DNA of 64,000 bases from assembly GCF_016100455.1 (NCBI RefSeq), contig NZ_JACFSK010000001.1:1550001-1614000 (forward strand). The letters are read 5' to 3'. The notes under the pieces are model-generated. The model did not search any database. It was not told where the DNA came from and saw only the letters and a program-made list of their open reading frames with translations. This DNA comes from Bartonella sp. M0283 (GTDB taxonomy: Bacteria; Pseudomonadota; Alphaproteobacteria; Rhizobiales; Rhizobiaceae). Shown one piece after another: positions 59,230-64,000 of this stretch (its first letter is position 1; the number at the start of each line of letters is the position of its first letter). The position numbers were made by a program, and so were the translations under genes.

Positions 59230-60609
59230 ATGACTGAAAACCAGACTTCAGCATTTGATGTCAAAACGCTGTCTGCTGAGGCGCTTGCCGAGCGCTTGAG
59301 CCGTCTGCATTTTGCTGACGCTGTCGATGTCATTAATGATCTCGACATTGTCGAACGGGTGAATGTATTCAAATTTTTGCCGATAGAATATGCTATCGAG
59401 CTCTTCGACAAGCCGGAACTTGACGAGCCGGGACAAATTCTTGAAATGCTGCCCACGGAGCGTTCTGTCACAATTCTTGACGGAATGTCTGCCGACCAGG
59501 CAGCCGATGTATTTCAGGAAATGGAAGAGGCGACCCGTGCCAAACTTTACCCGCTCCTGAAGCCATTGACCCGTGCCGAGATGAAAAAGCTGTCAAGTTA
59601 TCCTGACGGCAGCGCCGGCGCGTTGATGACAACGGAATTTATCGCTGTTCCTTCCACTTGGTCGGTTCGTCAAACGCTTGATCATATCCGCGATGTCGAG
59701 CGTACACGCGAAACAGTTTACGCAAGTTATGTTATTGATCCGGAAACCAGCGTTTTGATCAAAGCGGTATCACTCAGGAATCTTATTCTGGCAAATCCTG
59801 ATGACACGATTCTTAATGCTGCCACCAATGGTGAGCCGATCAAGATTGGTCCTTTGACCGATCAGGAAGAAGTTGCGCGTCTGTTCCGGCGTCACGATTT
59901 GCTCTCGGTTCCGGTTGTAGACGAGACCGACCACGTCATCGGCATTGTGACAGTCGATGACGTGCTCGATGCGATGACCGAAGAAATGAGTGAAGATGCT
60001 TATAAATTTGGTGGTATGGAAGCGCTCGACAAGCCCTATATGGATATCGGCTTTTTCGATATGATGAAAAAGCGTGGTGGCTGGCTTGCCGTCTTGTTTC
60101 TGGGCGAAATGTTAACCGCCAGTGCCATGCAGCATTTTGAGGTCGAGCTTGAAAAAGCGATTGTCCTTACCCTCTTCATTCCGCTTATTATGAGTTCCGG
60201 CGGTAATTCCGGTTCTCAGGCAACATCTCTTATCATTCGCGCACTTGCCTTAAGAGAGCTTGAACTTAGAGATTGGTGGAAAGTTGCTTTAAGGGAAATA
60301 CCGGCAGGCGTATCTTTGGGAGCCATGCTCGGATTGATTGGCGTTATACGCATTATCGTGTGGCAAAAAACCGGTATCTATGATTATGGCGAGCATTGGG
60401 TGCTGGTGGCAATAACGGTGGGGGCCGCCCTTATCGGCATTGTTATGTTCGGCTGTCTCACAGGTTCGATGCTTCCGTTTCTCTTGAACCGTCTGGGGTT
60501 TGACCCTGCAAGTGCTTCGGCACCGTTCGTCGCAACACTGGTCGACGTAACCGGTATTGTTATCTATTTTTCTGTCGCAGCGCTTATTTTAAGTGGCACA
60601 CTTTTGTGA
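59230..60609 (+). CDS. mgtE: Magnesium transporter MgtE
   Basis: Mg2+-gated inner-membrane channel of 459 residues. The cytoplasmic N-domain (1-130) has the helical repeats LPTERSVTILDGMSADQAAD. A CBS pair lies at about 140-260 (YPDGSAGALMTTEFIAVPS; VVDETDHVIGIVTVDDVLD). Five membrane helices follow, with GGNSGSQATSLIIRALALRE and the ion-path end region PFVATLVDVTGIVIYFSVA. AAGGAG precedes ATG 59230; the frame opens at 59170. The long upstream leader may be regulatory. Confidence 0.93.
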   Translation: MTENQTSAFDVKTLSAEALAERLSRLHFADAVDVINDLDIVERVNVFKFLPIEYAIELFDKPELDEPGQILEMLPTERSVTILDGMSADQAADVFQEMEEATRAKLYPLLKPLTRAEMKKLSSYPDGSAGALMTTEFIAVPSTWSVRQTLDHIRDVERTRETVYASYVIDPETSVLIKAVSLRNLILANPDDTILNAATNGEPIKIGPLTDQEEVARLFRRHDLLSVPVVDETDHVIGIVTVDDVLDAMTEEMSEDAYKFGGMEALDKPYMDIGFFDMMKKRGGWLAVLFLGEMLTASAMQHFEVELEKAIVLTLFIPLIMSSGGNSGSQATSLIIRALALRELELRDWWKVALREIPAGVSLGAMLGLIGVIRIIVWQKTGIYDYGEHWVLVAITVGAALIGIVMFGCLTGSMLPFLLNRLGFDPASASAPFVATLVDVTGIVIYFSVAALILSGTLL

Positions 60610-61080
60610 GTCCTTTTTTAAGTGTAAAGCCCCAGTTTAAGGCCGTTGTTCTATTTTTCACCATTGAACGACGGCCTCTACCATTCAAAAGCACTGGCCG
60701 GATTAAAAACACAAGCCCGATTAAAGTGCACAATCCGGTTGTGCAGACATAGCTGGCCTCGTCAATGAAGAACTATGACTGAATAGAATAATGCCATTAC
60801 GCTTCTTCTCTTTTGCAATTATTTTCTTGATTTTTTTAATAAATATTTTCATTGGGAGAAGGCATTTTATGGCGAGATATTGATTAGACAACCGATTATT
60901 CTCATATAATCGGAAGAATGCCTTCGAAGGTTCAAAGTTATGATAATGCGTTTATCTTAGCTAAAAAAGGTTTCCCCCTCTTCCAAAAACCGTAAAAAAC
61001 TTGTAAGAGGCATGCAACACCATGCGGCGGCTTTTTGTTGCCGTATTTTCGAAATTTCAGTGAACGAAAAGAAGATTTAC
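60610..61080. other. Spacer between mgtE and typA
   Basis: About 470 bases. AGGCCGTTGTTC (60640-60651) pairs with GAACGACGGCCT (60666-60677) with one G-T pair, forming a stable stem-loop without a T-run, probably the mgtE 3' end. Degenerate 19-bp repeats (GGCCGGATTAAAAACACAA, GCCCGATTAAAGTGCACAA) follow at about 60697-60735. No gene is seen. Confidence 0.5.
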
Positions 61081-62910
61081 ATGCAATTGCGCAATATTGC
61101 AATCATTGCCCACGTTGACCACGGTAAAACGACCCTTGTCGACGGGCTACTAAAGCAATCAGGAAATTTCCGCCAAAACCAACGCACTGGCGAGCGTATG
61201 ATGGATTCCAACGATATTGAAAAAGAACGTGGAATTACCATTCTTGCCAAAGTTACCTCTGTCGTTTGGAAAGATACGCGTATCAATATTGTTGATACGC
61301 CCGGACACGCCGACTTCGGCGGAGAAGTGGAACGTATCCTTAATATGGTGGATGGAGCCATTGTTCTCGTGGATGCCGCCGAAGGCCCGATGCCGCAAAC
61401 AAAATTTGTTGTCGGCAAAGCCTTGAAAGTTGGCCTGCGCCCGATTGTTGCCATTAACAAGATCGATCGCCCCGACGCACGCCCTGAAGAAGTTATCAAT
61501 GAAGTTTTTGATCTGTTTGCCGCACTTGACGCAACAGACGAACAACTCGATTTCCCGATTCTTTATGGTTCCGGTCGTGATGGCTGGATGGCCGAAAGCC
61601 CCGATGGCCCGAAAGATCAGGGTTTGGCACCTTTGTTTGATATGGTCGTACGCCATGTACCGGCTCCGACTGTTGCTCCAGGCCCGTTTACGATGATCGG
61701 TACCATTCTGGAAGCCGACCCATTTCTGGGTCGTATCATCACCGGCAGAATTCACTCCGGTAAAATCAAACCGAACCAGGCAGTGAAAGTTCTCGACCAG
61801 CAGGGTAACCTTGTTGAAACGGGTAGAATTTCAAAAATTCTTGCTTTCCGTGGACTTGAGCGTCAACCGATCGAAGAAGGTGATGCCGGCGATATCGTTG
61901 CCATTGCCGGTCTACAAAAAGGTACGGTTGCCGATACTTTCTGTGACCCGTCAGTAACCGAGCCTTTGAAAGCCCAACCGATTGACCCGCCGACAGTAAC
62001 AATGAGTTTCCTTGTCAATGACAGCCCGCTCGCAGGGACAGAAGGTGACAAAGTTACAAGTCGTGTCATTCGTGACCGTTTGCTCAAAGAGGCCGAAGGG
62101 AACGTTGCTCTGAAAATCGAGGAATCAAAAGACAAGGATTCCTTCTATGTTTCCGGCCGTGGTGAATTGCAGCTTGCTGTTTTGATTGAAAATATGCGCC
62201 GTGAAGGTTTCGAACTTTCGGTTTCGCGTCCACGTGTTGTTATGCATACCGACGAGAATGGCAACAAGCTTGAACCGGTCGAAGAAGTTGTCATTGACGT
62301 TGACGAGGAATATTCCGGCATTGTCGTCCAGAAAATGTCGGAACGTAAAGGCGAGATGATCGAGCTTAAGCCATCCGGTGGTAATCGTGTCCGCATGGTC
62401 TTTTATGCGCCTACACGTGGCCTTATCGGCTACCAGTCGGAATTATTGACCGATACGCGTGGCACTGCCGTCATGAACCGCTTGTTCCATGACTATGAAC
62501 CTTATAAAGGCGATATTGCCGGACGTACCAATGGTGTCATGATTTCCAACGATAATGGTGAATCGGTAGCCTATGCCCTGTTCAATCTTGAAGACCGCGG
62601 CCCGATGATCATTGATGCGGGTGTCAAAGTCTATCAGGGAATGATCATCGGCATCCATTCACGTGATAATGATTTGGATGTAAACGTCTTGAAGGGTAAA
62701 AAGCTTACCAATGTTCGTGCTGCCGGAAAGGATGAGGCTGTGAAACTCACTCCTCCTATCAAAATGACATTGGAACGTGCGTTGTCGTGGATTCAGGATG
62801 ACGAACTCGTCGAGGTTACGCCAAAGAACATTCGTCTGCGCAAGCTTTACCTTGACCCGATTGATCGTAAGAGAAACGGAAAGCCACGTCCGTCGGACAG
62901 TGCTGCCTGA
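61081..62910 (+). CDS. typA: Ribosome-associated GTPase TypA/BipA
   Basis: A translational GTPase of 609 residues involved in ribosome assembly and stress/cold adaptation. GTPase motifs are [15 protein letters not shown] (G1), [14 protein letters not shown] (G3) and [14 protein letters not shown] (G4). EF-G-like domains II, III and V follow, and the BipA-specific C-terminal domain ends with [20 protein letters not shown]. The frame opens at 61012; AAAAGAAG precedes ATG 61081, where homologues start. Confidence 0.95.
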   Translation: MQLRNIAIIAHVDHGKTTLVDGLLKQSGNFRQNQRTGERMMDSNDIEKERGITILAKVTSVVWKDTRINIVDTPGHADFGGEVERILNMVDGAIVLVDAAEGPMPQTKFVVGKALKVGLRPIVAINKIDRPDARPEEVINEVFDLFAALDATDEQLDFPILYGSGRDGWMAESPDGPKDQGLAPLFDMVVRHVPAPTVAPGPFTMIGTILEADPFLGRIITGRIHSGKIKPNQAVKVLDQQGNLVETGRISKILAFRGLERQPIEEGDAGDIVAIAGLQKGTVADTFCDPSVTEPLKAQPIDPPTVTMSFLVNDSPLAGTEGDKVTSRVIRDRLLKEAEGNVALKIEESKDKDSFYVSGRGELQLAVLIENMRREGFELSVSRPRVVMHTDENGNKLEPVEEVVIDVDEEYSGIVVQKMSERKGEMIELKPSGGNRVRMVFYAPTRGLIGYQSELLTDTRGTAVMNRLFHDYEPYKGDIAGRTNGVMISNDNGESVAYALFNLEDRGPMIIDAGVKVYQGMIIGIHSRDNDLDVNVLKGKKLTNVRAAGKDEAVKLTPPIKMTLERALSWIQDDELVEVTPKNIRLRKLYLDPIDRKRNGKPRPSDSAA

Positions 62911-62925
62911 TTTTTGACCATTTAT

Positions 62926-62960
62926 GCCGGATACCCTAGAAGGTGTCCGGCTCTTTTTAT
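62926..62960 (+). terminator. Intrinsic terminator between typA and ppa
   Basis: GCCGGATACC (62926-62935) pairs with GGTGTCCGGC (62942-62951) with one G-T pair, loop CTAGAA, followed by TCTTTTTATT. It lies only 19 bases before the ppa start, so ppa expression may depend on read-through or a promoter inside this region. Confidence 0.8.
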
Positions 62961-62978
62961 TCTGGAAAGGATGTCTCT

Positions 62979-63506
62979 ATGAATATTGATTTGATCCCCA
63001 TCGGCAAAAATCCGCCGGAAGATGTTAATGTTATCATCGAAGTGCCGGTCGGCGGTCAACCAATCAAATATGAAATGGATAAAAAGTCCGGTGCGCTGTT
63101 TGTTGATCGTTTTCTCTACACACCGATGACATATCCGGGCAATTACGGTTTTGTTCCGCACACTTTGTCCGAAGATGGCGACCCGATTGATGTTCTCGTT
63201 CTCAACACTCGTCCGCTTGTTCCAGGATGCGTTATCAATTGCCGTCCGATTGGCGCTTTGATTATGGAAGATGACGGCGGCAAAGATGAAAAAATCATTG
63301 CTGTTCCGACACCCAAGATGACACAGCGTTATGTCGATGTTCACGACTATGCCGATATGCCGGAAATAACCTTGAAACAGGTCGAACATTTCTTCCAGCA
63401 TTATAAAGATCTCGAACCCGGCAAATGGGTCAAGATTGGCGGATGGGAAGATGAGGATTTTGCCCGCGAGCTCATCAACAAAGCAATCAAGCGCGCTAAA
63501 AAATAA
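62979..63506 (+). CDS. ppa: Inorganic pyrophosphatase (family I)
   Basis: Ppa hydrolyses pyrophosphate to phosphate in the cytoplasm. The 175-residue product has the family signature DGDPIDVLV with its metal-binding Asp residues, [18 protein letters not shown] and [25 protein letters not shown] at 62964-62971 supports ATG 62979. A terminator separates it from typA. Confidence 0.96.
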   Translation: MNIDLIPIGKNPPEDVNVIIEVPVGGQPIKYEMDKKSGALFVDRFLYTPMTYPGNYGFVPHTLSEDGDPIDVLVLNTRPLVPGCVINCRPIGALIMEDDGGKDEKIIAVPTPKMTQRYVDVHDYADMPEITLKQVEHFFQHYKDLEPGKWVKIGGWEDEDFARELINKAIKRAKK

Positions 63507-63561
63507 TCCTTAAAAATGATTGGTAGTCTTCTATCAATCGGCTTTAAAAATATTTCGTTAA

Positions 63562-63596
63562 AACGCCCGTCAAACTTTGGCGGGCGTTGTTTTTTT
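63562..63596 (+). terminator. Intrinsic terminator of ppa
   Basis: AACGCCCG (63562-63569) pairs with CGGGCGTT (63581-63588), extended inwards by TCAA/TTGG pairs, followed by GTTTTTTT. Strong. Confidence 0.92.
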
Positions 63597-64000
63597 AGCA
63601 TCATGGCAAGTGGTTTTAACAGGAACATTTTCGTTGTGCTCTTATCCACTTTGAAGCCTGTCCCGCTTGTTTTTTTCATACAAGTTTTATTAATTCGGGG
63701 TGTGATTGTCATTGACTGCCCAAGAGGAAGCGGCATTTCGATGCCAGGCTTTTTATGCGTTGTCCCTAAAAGAGAAATTGCTGACAAAAACGCGTTATTG
63801 ACAAGCTGTTGATTTGGCAACTTGGAGAAATATCCTATAAACTTGGAATGATAATCACGCAAATTGCTGAAAAAATCATATTTTTTGCTTATTAAAGCGA
63901 GGCTTAATCAAAATGCCATTACGCATCAAAAAACTTGTTTTCTTGTCTGTCCACAACTGGTCTTTTTGATTAAAAGGTTGAAAATAATTGGTGCAAAACG
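63597..64000. other. Gene-free window end after ppa
   Basis: Overlapping frames exist on both strands (63516-63812 plus, 63401-63862 minus). Neither has a ribosome-binding site or family features, and the minus frame runs through the ppa terminator and the 3' end of ppa. Nothing else was recognised. Confidence 0.5.

Noticed and set aside
63401-63862. 153-codon minus-strand frame at the window end
   Set aside because: It runs through the ppa terminator and antisense to the ppa 3' end, with no family resemblance.

Overview
The window looks like a chromosomal segment of a Rhizobiales alphaproteobacterium from the Bartonella/Brucella lineage. The evidence is an Omp10-type lipoprotein beside ferrochelatase, a Rhizobiales-type MTA/SAH nucleosidase next to an RsmB-family methylase and guaA, DUF882 and DUF459 cell-envelope proteins, and coding GC in the low to mid forties with very AT-rich spacers. 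Retention of leuD, guaA/guaB, katA and an acetate symporter suggests a gut- or insect-associated Bartonella rather than a strongly reduced vector-borne one; that is inference. No rRNA, tRNA, CRISPR array, transposase or prophage was recognised.

Layout. 1-626: 3' end of an autotransporter barrel. 818-3031: a conserved hypothetical and trhP. 3032-5053: the most unusual locus, a stand-alone reverse transcriptase (RT) preceded by two identical 99-bp direct repeats set 346 bp apart in otherwise gene-free DNA. 5054-12040 (minus strand): guaA, MTA/SAH nucleosidase, RsmB-like methylase, an NfeD/SPFH pair, hemH and omp10. 12306-18952: a degenerate sigma-54-type response regulator, a DUF882 peptidase and copA with a CueR-type promoter. 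19379-25857: two tandem D-lactate dehydrogenase paralogues, DUF488, and DUF485-actP. 26043-31603: MFS efflux protein, phospholipase-D-type cardiolipin synthase, guaB. 32179-37606: oxidative-stress cluster oxyR, universal stress protein, katA, and an alcohol dehydrogenase. 37877-46090: a seven-gene minus-strand dipeptide operon (M24 peptidase, two paralogous binding proteins, DppB, DppC, DppD, DppF). 46460-50064: aldA, kdsD, galU. 50361-56452: MltB-type transglycosylase, DUF459 protein, a metallopeptidase homologue without its HExxH, leuD, and an M3 oligopeptidase. 56951-63506: orphan binding protein, mgtE, typA, ppa.

How the genes fit together. Peptide use is a theme: a dipeptide ABC importer encoded with an Xaa-Pro-type peptidase, an orphan peptide-binding protein and an M3 oligopeptidase. 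Organic-acid use is another: two D-lactate dehydrogenases, an acetate symporter and a lactaldehyde-type aldehyde dehydrogenase. GuaA and GuaB cover both steps from IMP to GMP but are unlinked.

The best candidate for an undescribed system is the RT locus. A single RT of the unknown-group/defence type (YIDD active site, no maturase or endonuclease domain), a long non-coding upstream region, duplicated promoter-like boxes, and a repeat whose 99 bp are a stop-free multiple of three in one frame resemble RT-ncRNA antiphage systems. The class cannot be fixed by eye. Secondary oddities are apparent pseudoenzymes (metallopeptidase, DUF459 hydrolase, sigma-54 regulator) and recurrent 11-17 bp tandem arrays in intergenic DNA.
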